A stretch of DNA of 64,000 nt from Bacillota bacterium. GTDB taxonomy: Bacteria; Bacillota; Clostridia; Acetivibrionales; DSM-1351. Positions 24,464-34,147 of the stretch are shown here, one piece after another. The notes under the pieces are model-generated. The model was given only the letters and a program-made list of their open reading frames with translations, ran no database searches and was not told the origin of the DNA. Position 1 is the stretch's first letter. Each line of letters starts with the position of its first letter. Location: the NCBI GenBank assembly GCA_023400235.1, contig JAEXFI010000041.1:77346-141345 (forward strand), read 5' to 3'. Made by a program: the position numbers and the translations under genes.

Positions 24464-26272
24464 TTATACAACAATAAATTCTTCAAGTTTGCTTATTTTG
24501 TCTATTTTCACCAGTGCCCCAACGCTGATGCCGTCCTCCAAATACTCCTGGGCTATGGCCTGCCCGTACTTATAAATATATGGCATGACCCAACCTTCAT
24601 TATAGGGTATCAGCAGTTTTATTTCCTGGAGCTTCTCCTTGAAGCCTTCAGTAATTTTTTCAAGCAGCAGCTCCATACCATATCCGGTAGCTGCAGATAT
24701 CTCACATACCGAGGAATATCCCATTGGGTTTATTCTGCCTCTGTGGGCAGCCAAATCCTGCTTGTTAAGAACAAGTATGGTGTTTTTTGAAGCTGCCCCC
24801 AGGTCCTCCAACAGCCCTTCAACAACACTTATCTGCATTGCTGCATTTTCGTTTGAGGCATCAACCACATGTAGCAGCATGTCTGCATGGGCAGCTTCCT
24901 CCAACGTTGATTTAAAGGCCTCAATCAGATCATGGGGAAGCTTTCGTATGAAGCCTACGGTGTCTATGAGTACAGCCTCTCTTCCATCGGCCAGTATCAG
25001 CTTCCGGGCGGAAGGGTCTAGGGTTGCAAACAGCTTATTCTCTACAAAAACCGACGCTCCGCACAGCTTGTTCATAAGAGTTGATTTTCCTGCATTTGTA
25101 TACCCCACTATGGCTATGACTGGAACATTGTTTTTTGATCTGCTGCTCCGAAGAAAATCCCTTCTCTTCTCAAGCTGCTCCAATTCCCTCTCCAGGCTTG
25201 TTATCCTCCTGCGGATATGCCGCCTGTCGACCTCCAGCTTTTTCTCACCGGGGCCTCTCGTCCCAATACCTCCCCCAAGACGTGAAAGCTGGGTTCCCAG
25301 GCCCATAAGCCTTGGCAGCTTGTATTTGAGCTGGGCCAGCTCCACCTGAAGCTTACCCTCCTTTGATATTGCCCGCTGAGCAAATATGTCCAGTATAAGA
25401 GTTGTTCTGTCCACAACCCTTACACCTGTGGCCTCCTCTATGTTTCTAATCTGGGCTCCCGAAAGCTCGTCATCGAAGATCAGCAGTTGAACATCCCTCG
25501 CCTGGCAAAGCAAAGACAGCTCTTCAATCTTACCCTTCCCCACATAAAAGGCGGAGTCCTGGGACTGCTTGCGCTGCAGTACCTTGTCAAGCACTATTGC
25601 TCCGGCAGTTCCGGCAAGCTCAGCAAGCTCGTCAAGGGAGTCCTCCGCATCTCTCAGAGATACATTCTCCAATCTGCTGTGTCCTGTTTCCAGGCCTACA
25701 AGAATAGCCTTTTCCGCAGCTTCCTCATTTTCATATAAATCCTCTTTGGCTGAGGCATCCAGCTCTTCAATAATCCTGTACAGGTAATTCAGCTTGGACT
25801 CGCCCAGCACAAAAGGCCCATACAGCTGAACCTCACCGTCTACCGAAAGGCAGCCGGCGTAAATATCTGCTGGCTGTCCCTCCTGTATGCCTATGGCCAG
25901 CATGGCATCAAGTCTGAGTTTTTGAAGCGTGCTTATGTCAACCTCAGAAAGCATTCCATGTCCCCCGGGATGCGTATGGATACATCTGATGGCAGACAGC
26001 CTTGCCTTACCTCTTCTGCCGTCCAGCTGAGGCAAGGAAACCGTTCCGCTGTCCCCAATACTTATGTCTACCACTGTGCCCCGCCTGTTTATAAGGACTG
26101 AAATTTCCCTGTTTATTTCATAAGATATCGCCGCTATGGTTTGAGCTAATTCAACCGGCAGCAGTTCCCGTGAACCGTACTTTTTGTCGTAGAGCTCCTC
26201 AAGCTCATTGAGCAGCCTTTCTTTTATTGATTGTGTATTTCCGTTTATCTTAATAATATCACCTTCCTTCAA
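24464..26272 (-). CDS. hflX: GTPase HflX with an N-terminal JAMM-motif extension
   Basis: 602 residues, about 180 more than Bacillus or E. coli HflX, a ribosome-binding GTPase that splits stalled ribosomes. GTPase motifs: GYTNAGKST (G1), DTVGFIRKLP (G3), NKQD (G4), with the HflX glycine-rich segment LGGGIGTRGPGE before the G domain. Residues about 1-170 form an extra domain with H99-T-H101 followed by S109 and D112, an exact HxHx7SxxD JAMM pattern like RadC (HxHPxG). TTG start overlaps the dut stop; no ATG is available. Translational coupling with dut is likely. Confidence 0.9.
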   Translation of the reverse strand: MKEGDIIKINGNTQSIKERLLNELEELYDKKYGSRELLPVELAQTIAAISYEINREISVLINRRGTVVDISIGDSGTVSLPQLDGRRGKARLSAIRCIHTHPGGHGMLSEVDISTLQKLRLDAMLAIGIQEGQPADIYAGCLSVDGEVQLYGPFVLGESKLNYLYRIIEELDASAKEDLYENEEAAEKAILVGLETGHSRLENVSLRDAEDSLDELAELAGTAGAIVLDKVLQRKQSQDSAFYVGKGKIEELSLLCQARDVQLLIFDDELSGAQIRNIEEATGVRVVDRTTLILDIFAQRAISKEGKLQVELAQLKYKLPRLMGLGTQLSRLGGGIGTRGPGEKKLEVDRRHIRRRITSLERELEQLEKRRDFLRSSRSKNNVPVIAIVGYTNAGKSTLMNKLCGASVFVENKLFATLDPSARKLILADGREAVLIDTVGFIRKLPHDLIEAFKSTLEEAAHADMLLHVVDASNENAAMQISVVEGLLEDLGAASKNTILVLNKQDLAAHRGRINPMGYSSVCEISAATGYGMELLLEKITEGFKEKLQEIKLLIPYNEGWVMPYIYKYGQAIAQEYLEDGISVGALVKIDKISKLEEFIVV

Positions 26273-26769
26273 CCGGTTATCCCTGTGGAGCCAAAGCCCC
26301 CGCCCCTGTTGCTGCCCATTTCCCCTACTGCTTCCACCCTGGTAAGCACCATTCTTGGAACCTGCTGCAAGACGATCTGGGCAAGCCTGTCACCTTTTCT
26401 GATAATATATGTTCCATTCCTGTTGCCCTTTTCCTCCAGAGTAAAAGGTGCACCGTCCTTTTCGCACAAATCCGCCTGAGAGTTATTATTTACAATTATT
26501 CCTAATTCATCCCTGTAGCCGCTGTCTATGGTGCCAGGTGAATTGGGTATCCGGATTGGAGTCTTCAGGGACAGCCCGCTTCTTGGCCTTACCTGTATCT
26601 CATAGCCCTCCGGTATTGCCAGTTTTAGCCCGGTGGGTACAACCACCGTCTCACCGGGGGCAATAACCGCTTCTTCCGCAGCGTAGACGTCCATCCCCGC
26701 ATCTCCGGGATTGGCATATCTGGGAAGTACGGCGTCCTTCCTGCACACCTCAACAAAAATCTCTATCAT
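26269..26769 (-). CDS. dut: dUTP diphosphatase (trimeric dUTPase)
   Basis: Converts dUTP to dUMP and PPi, keeping uracil out of DNA and feeding thymidylate synthesis. Motifs present: DAGMDVYAAE (I), RPRSGLS (II), GTIDSGYRDELGI (III), GDRLAQIVL (IV) and RGGGFGSTG (V). Start ATG 26769 (MIEIFVEV) with SD GGAGG; usual trimeric length (about 166). Has a small insertion near residues 95-110 (CEKDGAPFTLEEKGNR) between motifs III and IV. Confidence 0.95.
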   Translation of the reverse strand: MIEIFVEVCRKDAVLPRYANPGDAGMDVYAAEEAVIAPGETVVVPTGLKLAIPEGYEIQVRPRSGLSLKTPIRIPNSPGTIDSGYRDELGIIVNNNSQADLCEKDGAPFTLEEKGNRNGTYIIRKGDRLAQIVLQQVPRMVLTRVEAVGEMGSNRGGGFGSTGITG

Positions 26770-26875
26770 ATTAGCCTCCATCCTATAAATGGACATAACC
26801 TCCGGTTTTCTTAAAACAGCTGCTGCTTCTTACAGTTACTTTTTGCAGCTACTTTTGCAGCTTTCTTGTCCTCTT

Positions 26876-29497
26876 CTAGACACCTCTTTGCAGGTGTCCC
26901 CTGGTTATGCCCTTTTCCCTTATACTCTCAACTACTGCCTTTTCACTGCCTGATAAGTTTTTTCCGCCTACGGTCAGACTTCTATACAAATTGACGGTAT
27001 TACATATTTCCTCACTGCTCTCATCAACGAAACTCAATCTCATATACTCCAGGCCTGTTTTTCGGACATCAGCCATCAGCTCCGGAGCAAACAGGATTTG
27101 AGAATTGAATATGGTGCTCCTGCAATCAACACAGTCACACACCACCGGAAATGCTGCATCCTTCCTATCCTTTATGTGGAACACCCCGCTTTTGCACACG
27201 CCCTTGCACTGATCAGGCGCTGCTCCGGCAACGCTTCCTCCAACTGGACAGTACTCGCTGGTCATTACAGGTATCCTTCCATATACACCCAGCTCAGCCT
27301 CAAACTCAGGCGGATAATCCATGCTCTCCAACTGTCCCAGATTCAGCTCATAGGATAATGCGGCCCCGGTAAAGCCCTGGCTTTTGAGATAATATAGTGC
27401 AGAGCCGTTCAGCAGGTTAAGGGAATAGTCACCTGCAAGCTTTGTATTATCGCCCAGCAGCCTCCTCAGCCTTACGGCCGTTCCCATATTTCCCACCAGA
27501 AAGCCACTGACCATGCTGCTTACCTTCTCAATATTCCTGTCAATGCTTTCAGACTGTCTGCCTTTTGTAATTGCGGAAATATATGCGAATATTTCTTTTT
27601 CAGGGCAGCTGTTTTTTATTTTTACAGCGTTATCCTGATTCAACAGCACGTTCAACGGAATGTACAACCTGTGAGCATTGATATTCCCAAAATCCAGGTC
27701 TTTGTTAAAGCCGTAGATCATTACCGAAAGCTTAATTTCTCTCTCATTCCGCAGATTATTCGGTTTTTTTGACATTCCGCCGCAATTGGCTGACAGGGAT
27801 TCGCAGTTTCTGTTCCAGCCTGTCAATACCGCAGCTGAACTTTTTGGGCTATCCTGACTATTTCCAGGAGCTTTCTGTATATTTCCCGGGAAATATGCAG
27901 GATTCTGCTGCAAGGGCTTCTGCCTTCTGAAGGCAGCCGTGCGCTTTTCTTCCAGCAGCTCCGCCGCCTTTCTTCTTATATTGTTCAGCTCGCTTATGGG
28001 CACGACTATATTGCTGTCCATATCCATATCCAACTGGGTTATTTTAAAGGGTGTAGCACCTGTTTTTGTAAGCTGTTCTGAAACCCGTTCCTGAGAAAGC
28101 GGCTTATTTAAAGCCTTTTCCGGGAAAAGCTCTCCCTGGGCCCTGACAGTATTTCCTTCAGAATCCTCCAGAGTCAGCACCGGCAATTGGCCGGCCTTCA
28201 TCTCAAAGCGGGCTTTTACCCCTGTCTTTCGTGTGGGTCTGGTATAAGTTTCAGCAGCCCGGTCAAGCATTTCCCGGTCTGAGGTTTTGTAAACCCTGCT
28301 GCCTCTTTGGATATTTCCCCTGATTACCGAAACCCATACAGTGTCTCCGGGATTGGCGCGCTTGACCTGCTTTCCGCCATCCAGAACTATTTTTGTTATG
28401 ATTCCTCCTGGGCTTTCCTCAAAGGCCTTTCCTGACCAGATCTCTATACCGTCACCATTTCCCAATGTGTTTTCCAGCTTTATTTTGACCGAGTCCGATT
28501 TTCTATCTCCTGCAAGTACTGTTCCCAAAAAGGTTCCCCAGTTCTTAGGTTTTTCAAAGGCCATCATTTCTGGCCCTGTCTTACCCATGAGATACCCCTT
28601 TGAAAAGCCTCCCCTGTTAAAGCTCTGGAGGAGCTGCTGCCTGTCCTCACCGGTTACCTGCCACGGGACGGAAGCAGAGTTGCCGCTACCCGTCCTTTGC
28701 TGTTCCAGCAGGTTCAGATACTTCCTGTAAATGCCCGTCACAGCTGCAACATATTCCGGACTTTTCATCCTGCCTTCTATTTTAAAGGAATTAACACCTG
28801 CCTCAAGCAACTCTCTCAGATGGTCAATATAGCATATATCCCTGGGACTCAGCAAATAACCGTTCTTTATATTCTTTCCGTCCCTGGCCGCTGAATAGTA
28901 CATCCTGCAGGGTTGTGCGCACCTGCCCCGGTTTCCGCTCCTTCCGCCTATAAGGCTGCTCATGAGGCATTGCCCGGAATAGCTTATGCATAAGGCACCA
29001 TGAATGAAAACTTCTGTATCAAGTCCGGTATTATTGCATATTTCACCTATTTCGTGAATGGACAGCTCTCTGGCCAGCACCGCTCTTTCAAAACCCATTC
29101 TTTCAAGTGCCCTTACTCCGTCAGTATCGTAGGTGGTCATCTGAGTGCTGGCATGAATAGGAATATCAGGAATAAGACTTTTCAGGCATGCAGCCAACCC
29201 CAAATCCTGTAGTATGAACGCATCCACTCCCATTTCATATGACCTTGCCGCATACTCTACCGCCTGCTGCATTTCATCTTCCAGAATCAGAGTATTCAGG
29301 GTGAGAAATACCTTCACCCCTCTTACATGTGCATAATCCAAAGCCTTGCGCAGGTCTTCCTCCTCAAAGTTTCCGGCAAACTGTCTGGCATTGAAAAGCT
29401 TTCCGCCCATATACACAGCATCTGCACCATTTTCCACTGCTGCCAGGAACGCATCATAATTTCCCGCCGGTGCTAAAAGCTCTACTTTTTTTGTCAT
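26876..29497 (-). CDS. Peptidase U32 family protein (RlhA-like, with DUF3656)
   Basis: 873 residues. N-terminal U32 domain (about 5-250: VELLAPAGNYDAFLAAVENG, HGALCISYSGQCLMSS, NRGRCAQPCRMYY) then a DUF3656-type region and a second U32-like C-terminal part with Cys-rich CKGVCKSGVF and CDCVDC. U32 enzymes such as RlhA carry an iron-sulphur cluster and hydroxylate 23S rRNA; others act in ubiquinone synthesis. Proteolysis is not assured. Overlaps the next gene by 4 nt. Confidence 0.85.
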   Translation of the reverse strand: MTKKVELLAPAGNYDAFLAAVENGADAVYMGGKLFNARQFAGNFEEEDLRKALDYAHVRGVKVFLTLNTLILEDEMQQAVEYAARSYEMGVDAFILQDLGLAACLKSLIPDIPIHASTQMTTYDTDGVRALERMGFERAVLARELSIHEIGEICNNTGLDTEVFIHGALCISYSGQCLMSSLIGGRSGNRGRCAQPCRMYYSAARDGKNIKNGYLLSPRDICYIDHLRELLEAGVNSFKIEGRMKSPEYVAAVTGIYRKYLNLLEQQRTGSGNSASVPWQVTGEDRQQLLQSFNRGGFSKGYLMGKTGPEMMAFEKPKNWGTFLGTVLAGDRKSDSVKIKLENTLGNGDGIEIWSGKAFEESPGGIITKIVLDGGKQVKRANPGDTVWVSVIRGNIQRGSRVYKTSDREMLDRAAETYTRPTRKTGVKARFEMKAGQLPVLTLEDSEGNTVRAQGELFPEKALNKPLSQERVSEQLTKTGATPFKITQLDMDMDSNIVVPISELNNIRRKAAELLEEKRTAAFRRQKPLQQNPAYFPGNIQKAPGNSQDSPKSSAAVLTGWNRNCESLSANCGGMSKKPNNLRNEREIKLSVMIYGFNKDLDFGNINAHRLYIPLNVLLNQDNAVKIKNSCPEKEIFAYISAITKGRQSESIDRNIEKVSSMVSGFLVGNMGTAVRLRRLLGDNTKLAGDYSLNLLNGSALYYLKSQGFTGAALSYELNLGQLESMDYPPEFEAELGVYGRIPVMTSEYCPVGGSVAGAAPDQCKGVCKSGVFHIKDRKDAAFPVVCDCVDCRSTIFNSQILFAPELMADVRKTGLEYMRLSFVDESSEEICNTVNLYRSLTVGGKNLSGSEKAVVESIREKGITRGHLQRGV

Positions 29498-30378
29498 TGC
29501 AATTTATTTCCCCTTCTGAATAACTCAAGAATAAATGGCATTATGTCTACCAGTGAATGCACTGTCATTTCAACCCGGTCCGCCCAGGCTCCTTTAACAA
29601 TTACCGGAACCTTGCCCATGGTATGTGTACGCACTGAAAGGTCCTCCAAATTGCCATGGTCGCTGGTTATAATAAGCACATCCTTCTCAAATTCCATCCT
29701 GCATAGGAGCTCGCCAAGAAATCTGTCCAGCTTTTCCACCACCTCAACTGCCTTGTCCATTTCAAATTTATGTCCTGCAATATCTGTAATAAAATGCTCA
29801 TATAATGTAAAATCATAGCTGCGGCTCAAAGCATAGAGATTTTTTGCCGCAGCTTCAGGTGTTATAAGGTTTACTTCATATCCTGATTCCTTTAGTCTTT
29901 CACCTGTTATGTCGTGATATACCCCGTTATTGTCCATAAATTCTCTTACTGTTCTGAATCTTATGCCCTGAGCCATTCCCATGACAGAGGTCACAGAAGG
30001 TCTGTTCCTTCTGTCCTTTTCGTCCAGCATATTGTTCAGGTATTCGTCTCTGTAAACATTTGCACTGGTGACAGAGAGCCCCATTTTATTCAGCTCCCCG
30101 AAAAGGTTGTTCTTTTGAATAAGCCTTTTCAGCGTTATGGTGGGCTGCCCGCTCATATGCCTGTTTAGCACTGCCGGGGCATTGACGCCCGTAAAAATAG
30201 CAGTCTGTCCGGTTGCGCTCTGGGGCAGGCCAGGGACCCCCAGGGAGGCATCCGCCAAAAACCTTGCTTCTGCCATCAGCCTTGCCAGAACCTGTGTCCT
30301 GGCAGCAAATATGGGATTTGTATCCGGGTTTTGATTCCCAACCCCTATTCCGTCTATAAAAATAAATATAACCTTCAT
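29494..30378 (-). CDS. Alkaline phosphatase-superfamily metalloenzyme (phosphomutase-like)
   Basis: About 294 residues from ATG 30378 (MKVIFIFIDGIGVG). Metal-site motifs of the phosphopentomutase/iPGM superfamily: FIDGIG near the N-terminus, SATGQTAIFTG with the nucleophile Ser/Thr, EHFITDIAGH and ITSDHGNLED. Shorter than known mutases, so it may be a phosphatase of unknown substrate. Start supported by GAAGG; the upstream 27-residue extension is not. Confidence 0.75.
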   Translation of the reverse strand: MKVIFIFIDGIGVGNQNPDTNPIFAARTQVLARLMAEARFLADASLGVPGLPQSATGQTAIFTGVNAPAVLNRHMSGQPTITLKRLIQKNNLFGELNKMGLSVTSANVYRDEYLNNMLDEKDRRNRPSVTSVMGMAQGIRFRTVREFMDNNGVYHDITGERLKESGYEVNLITPEAAAKNLYALSRSYDFTLYEHFITDIAGHKFEMDKAVEVVEKLDRFLGELLCRMEFEKDVLIITSDHGNLEDLSVRTHTMGKVPVIVKGAWADRVEMTVHSLVDIMPFILELFRRGNKLQ

Positions 30379-30481
30379 AATACCTTCAATTCTTTCCTGT
30401 CCGGAATTTAACAGTTGCCGCAGCAAACCATTTCTTATTATATAATATATAAAATCCACAATTTTTGAAAGCTTTTAAAAA

Positions 30482-30515
30482 AAACAAAAAGCCGGAGGAA
30501 ATGTTCCTCTGGCTG
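30482..30515 (-). terminator. Terminator downstream of zapA
   Basis: Stem AGCCGGAGGAA / TTCCTCTGGCT with one G-U, loop ATG, then TTTTTGTTTT on the minus strand. Confidence 0.85.
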
Positions 30516-30532
30516 TGTCAGCTATAAAAGAT

Positions 30533-30970
30533 TTACATGTCGTACCCGCTCAAGGTCTTCTGGACTACCGGTCTGCTCCCCTTGTCAATGGAGTTTCTGA
30601 CTTCTCCCAGTTCGGCTTCCCTTTTTGCCAAATCCAATTGGAGCTTGGTGTTTTTTGACATCAAACCGCCGTTTTCTTCCTTCAACTGGAGGTTTTCTTT
30701 TCTCAGCCTCTCCAGCTCTTCATTGATAGCTTCCTTTTCTTTTCTTAAAGCTGCTTCCTCTTCACGAGTTTTAAAAAAATCATCTGCTACATTTATAGCG
30801 GTAAGCACAGATGCAAAAGAAGTACTCAGCCTGTTGTTCCGCATAAGTATCTCATTCATTTTTCTATCGATATACAAACCGACTTTCTGGATATATTCGT
30901 CGGATTCTATTCCAACAAGCGTATAATCTTTACCGGCTATACGAATAACAACCTTATTTTTTGAGGTCAA
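30533..30970 (-). CDS. zapA: Cell division protein ZapA
   Basis: 145 residues: ZapA domain (about 5-75: VVIRIAGKDYTLVG…EYIQKVGLYIDRKM) followed by a long coiled coil (about 60-125, KEKEAINEELERLRKENLQLKEENG). ZapA binds and bundles FtsZ at mid-cell. TTG start with SD AAAGGAG about 11 nt upstream. Confidence 0.85.
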   Translation of the reverse strand: MTSKNKVVIRIAGKDYTLVGIESDEYIQKVGLYIDRKMNEILMRNNRLSTSFASVLTAINVADDFFKTREEEAALRKEKEAINEELERLRKENLQLKEENGGLMSKNTKLQLDLAKREAELGEVRNSIDKGSRPVVQKTLSGYDM

Positions 30971-31066
30971 GGTAAATCAGCTCCTTTAATCCCGCTGGAA
31001 AGGCCTGAAAACAGCCTTCCTTAATTACCTTTATTATACTATATTATTCTATTATTCGGCAAACAT

Positions 31067-31477
31067 TTATTTTTGCTGCTCTTTTACAAACGCTGCAAAA
31101 GCCTTGTCCATACTTCCTATATGCTTTATGAGCCAATCCAGGAACAGCTTGTTAACTGTCGACACAAAAAGCACTCCCGCACCCTTTTCTTCAAATTCCT
31201 GTTTTAATTTTTCAAAATTCTTCAAAAAGTTCTCGTGGGTATTTTTATGGTTTAGTCTTTCAGGATAGTTATATTTAATATGTAGCTGCTGCTCATCTGC
31301 AAAATGGACTTTTGTGTAGTCTTCCAGGAACTCCAAGGTGTTTCCAACTTCTTCCTTTCCCTTTCCCTGACCACAGGCAGAAAAAAGTTTATCAACCGCG
31401 TCAAACAACTGTTTATGCTGATCGTCAATTTCCTTTATACCGATTGCATAACTGTCCCTCCACTGTATAGCCGCCAT
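31067..31477 (-). CDS. Bacteriohemerythrin
   Basis: 136-residue four-helix di-iron O2-binding protein, full family length. Ligand motifs: IKEIDDQHKQLFD (His + carboxylates), VHFADEQQLH, HKNTHENF, and WLIKHIGSMDK. In anaerobes these proteins bind or deliver O2 for detoxification or signalling. Start ATG 31477 (MAAIQW) after GGGAGGGCG. Stands just downstream of the unknown gene at 31564. Confidence 0.92.
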   Translation of the reverse strand: MAAIQWRDSYAIGIKEIDDQHKQLFDAVDKLFSACGQGKGKEEVGNTLEFLEDYTKVHFADEQQLHIKYNYPERLNHKNTHENFLKNFEKLKQEFEEKGAGVLFVSTVNKLFLDWLIKHIGSMDKAFAAFVKEQQK

Positions 31478-31563
31478 TATATCGCCCTCCCAATACATAA
31501 CATAATATAATATAATTCACTTATATTATATACCCTGGTGCATTGTACTGAAACGACAATAAT

Positions 31564-32925
31564 TTACTTTAATTTTATTAATTTACCTGTTCTGGGATCT
31601 ATAAGTATAATCCAATAGCCAAATGCGCCATATTTCGGCTTGTAGCCCTCAAGCTGTGCCCAGCTTCCCATGTTGCCAAACGGGTTTTCATCTATGCTGT
31701 ACACTCCGGGAACTCCACACACAAACCTTTCTCTTCCGGAGTATTTATCGTACCTTATACCGAATATGATATATCTGTATTTGTAATGTGCCAGCATTAC
31801 CTTTGGGTTGAACAGAAGGTAGGTTTTCACGTTGTTTCTGAAAAGTATATTGTTCAGATATCCGGGGCTGTTGATCTTCCACCACTTAAACCTTTTGCTT
31901 CTGGCATTGAACGGGCTGCATACCTCAAAGCTCCTGTTCAGCTCCTCCTTAAGCATGTCTATATCCAGCTCATTTCTTGCAGCATCCCCTTCTGCAGTTA
32001 TGGAGGATATTTCTCTGAAATTCCTTTCCGCATTGCTTATGATATCATTGTCAGCAGGCAAACCGTCTCTTTCTTCGTACATGCTTGAAAGCGTTGTATC
32101 AAATTTGCTGGTTATAAACTCATGACTGGTGTCCTCAAGCCCTTTACCGTCAGTGCCGGCATCTCCCGTATCCAAATCAGGCACTTTCTCCGACCGCAAA
32201 CGGCCCTCCTCCTGATTACCCGTATTTGTATTTGTCTCATGAGCCGGGTTCTCAATTTGCTCCGGCTCCTTAAGGCTGTCCTGCCTTGAATCAGACAGGT
32301 TCCATAAATCAGTCCCGTCAAACTCCGTTGCCTCTTCTGCAAGTTCCTCCTCAAAGATCCTGTTAACCTGTATTTTCTCCAGGGCAGTATCTTCCAAACC
32401 CACCTCTGTTTCGGGAGCTTGCAGGTCAACCTTGCCGGACGCCTCCTCTGCTTCTGCCACAGCAGCTTCACTCCCGGGAAACTCCTGCCGAACTTCCCCG
32501 TCTGATTTCCTCATATATGCTTCAAACTCCTGCAGCCACTGTACCTGTCCGTTTCTGTATGCAACCAGCGGGCAAACAATTGAATTGAACTGATCATGTA
32601 TTTCGGCTATCAGGGCAAACACATTTATATCCTCAAGCTTAAGCCCATTGCTGCCAATGGCGCCACTGTCAGCGTCCAGTCTGATATCCGCCCTTCCCCC
32701 ACGGGTTTCGATTTCAGCTATGACGGTATGGTTCAACTTTTCACCCTTGGCACTGATTCCGTAAATACGGTAATTAATACCCTGTCTGTCAGACATGTTG
32801 CTTAATGATATTTGCAGCTTTGCAGCCCGGCCGTTTATCTCAACCTTTATATATCCTGTTGGTCTGCCCAGATTATTTTCCATGTTCTGAAATATATAAA
32901 ACAGTCTCTGATAATTATCACCCAT
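31564..32925 (-). CDS. Unknown two-domain protein with acidic linker
   Basis: About 453 residues, not recognised. N-terminal domain (about 1-125, beta-rich, MGDNYQRLFYIFQ…INGRAAKLQISL), a long acidic low-complexity region (about 130-340, rich in Glu, Ala, Thr), and a C-terminal domain (about 345-453, KRFKWWKINSPGY…VMLAHYKYRYIIFGI…GAFGYWIILID) rich in aromatic residues. No signal peptide or membrane helix. ATG 32925 has SD AAGGAG at good spacing. Lies between hemerythrin and the chemotaxis cluster. Confidence 0.7.
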   Translation of the reverse strand: MGDNYQRLFYIFQNMENNLGRPTGYIKVEINGRAAKLQISLSNMSDRQGINYRIYGISAKGEKLNHTVIAEIETRGGRADIRLDADSGAIGSNGLKLEDINVFALIAEIHDQFNSIVCPLVAYRNGQVQWLQEFEAYMRKSDGEVRQEFPGSEAAVAEAEEASGKVDLQAPETEVGLEDTALEKIQVNRIFEEELAEEATEFDGTDLWNLSDSRQDSLKEPEQIENPAHETNTNTGNQEEGRLRSEKVPDLDTGDAGTDGKGLEDTSHEFITSKFDTTLSSMYEERDGLPADNDIISNAERNFREISSITAEGDAARNELDIDMLKEELNRSFEVCSPFNARSKRFKWWKINSPGYLNNILFRNNVKTYLLFNPKVMLAHYKYRYIIFGIRYDKYSGRERFVCGVPGVYSIDENPFGNMGSWAQLEGYKPKYGAFGYWIILIDPRTGKLIKLK

Positions 32926-33022
32926 GGCAAACATTCTCCTTCTGTTTATTTGTCACAGGCATGGTAAATGCCCTAACATTAAAATATATGTAGGGCAATT
33001 GAAATTAAGACTATTTAAATCC

Positions 33023-34063
33023 TCAGAAATATACCGAGGTTATCTGATACCCATTGCTGCTGTTCAGGTCAATGTACTCATTTTCCAGCCGTACAACAGG
33101 CCTTGTTATGCTGTGGCTGGGTATATATACAACCTCTCCGGTTTCCCGGCTGTTCAGTACTGCCTTGGCCCCCACATAGCAGGGGATTATCCGTTCAATA
33201 AAGGTAGTCGCCACATCCCTGTCAAATTGCCCCATCCCGTCGGTTATAAACATTTCAAAAGCCTCAAAGGGCGTATGCTTTTTGCCATATACCCTTTCGG
33301 AGGTCATGGCGTCATATACATCTGCAACAGCTAAAATCTTAGCACCCAGCTGGATACTTTCTCCTGAATATCCCATGGGATATCCCGAACCGTCTTCTCT
33401 CTCGTGATGCATCAATACGGCTTGCTTTACACTGTCATGAAGTTCTGTGGCACCCTCAAGCATGTTGAAACCATACATGCTGTGCTTTTTTATTTTTTCA
33501 AACTCCTCCGGCAGCAGCCTGCCTTTTTTATTCAGTATTTCCTTTGGTATCCGAAGCTTTCCGATATCGTGCAGAAGACCTGCCTTGATTATATTTTCCA
33601 TTTCAGAGGAGGAGAAATTCATCCATTTTCCTGCCAAGGAGGAATAATATGCAACATTCAGGCTATGACAGTAGGTATATTCATCAAATTTTCTGATGGC
33701 AGACAGGCAGCCGATAATATACCTGTTTTCTCTTACCTCTTGCCCAATCCATGCCGCAAGACGGTCAAGCCTTGTATTGTCAAGCCTGCTGCTGGAGATG
33801 ACTTCTCTTATGAGTTCCTTGGCTTCAAGCACCTTATCCCTGTATTGTTTTTCAAAGCCTTTAAGCGCTTTTCTCACCTCGCTCAGTGCCTCTGGTTTAA
33901 ATACTCTCAAGCGCTGTATCCCGTATTCATGAAGCCGGTCTATAATGTACCTGTTCAGCGTGGTATAAGCAGCTACAATCAGCGCCCCATGGCTGTTATA
34001 TATATCTTCTGCCAAAACATGGCCCTCTCCGGTATGAATCAAATCAATTGATATTATGCTCAT
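33023..34063 (-). CDS. HD-GYP domain protein, probable c-di-GMP phosphodiesterase
   Basis: 346 residues. HD-GYP domain at about 115-300 with catalytic LLHDIGK (HD 165-166), GRLLPEEFEKIKKH, HHEREDGSGYP (GYP 227-229) and VYDAMTSERVY. The N-terminal 110 residues resemble the non-catalytic part of standalone HD-GYP proteins; there is no receiver domain or membrane segment. Follows cheR in the chemotaxis cluster, suggesting coupling of c-di-GMP breakdown to motility. SD AGGAC before ATG. Confidence 0.9.
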   Translation of the reverse strand: MSIISIDLIHTGEGHVLAEDIYNSHGALIVAAYTTLNRYIIDRLHEYGIQRLRVFKPEALSEVRKALKGFEKQYRDKVLEAKELIREVISSSRLDNTRLDRLAAWIGQEVRENRYIIGCLSAIRKFDEYTYCHSLNVAYYSSLAGKWMNFSSSEMENIIKAGLLHDIGKLRIPKEILNKKGRLLPEEFEKIKKHSMYGFNMLEGATELHDSVKQAVLMHHEREDGSGYPMGYSGESIQLGAKILAVADVYDAMTSERVYGKKHTPFEAFEMFITDGMGQFDRDVATTFIERIIPCYVGAKAVLNSRETGEVVYIPSHSITRPVVRLENEYIDLNSSNGYQITSVYF

Positions 34064-34147
34064 GTCCTGTCCCTTTCAACATCAAATTATCTGCAAAATT
34101 CCTGTTTGTCAGGATATATGTGCAATTGCCGGATACCTCCGCAGCAG

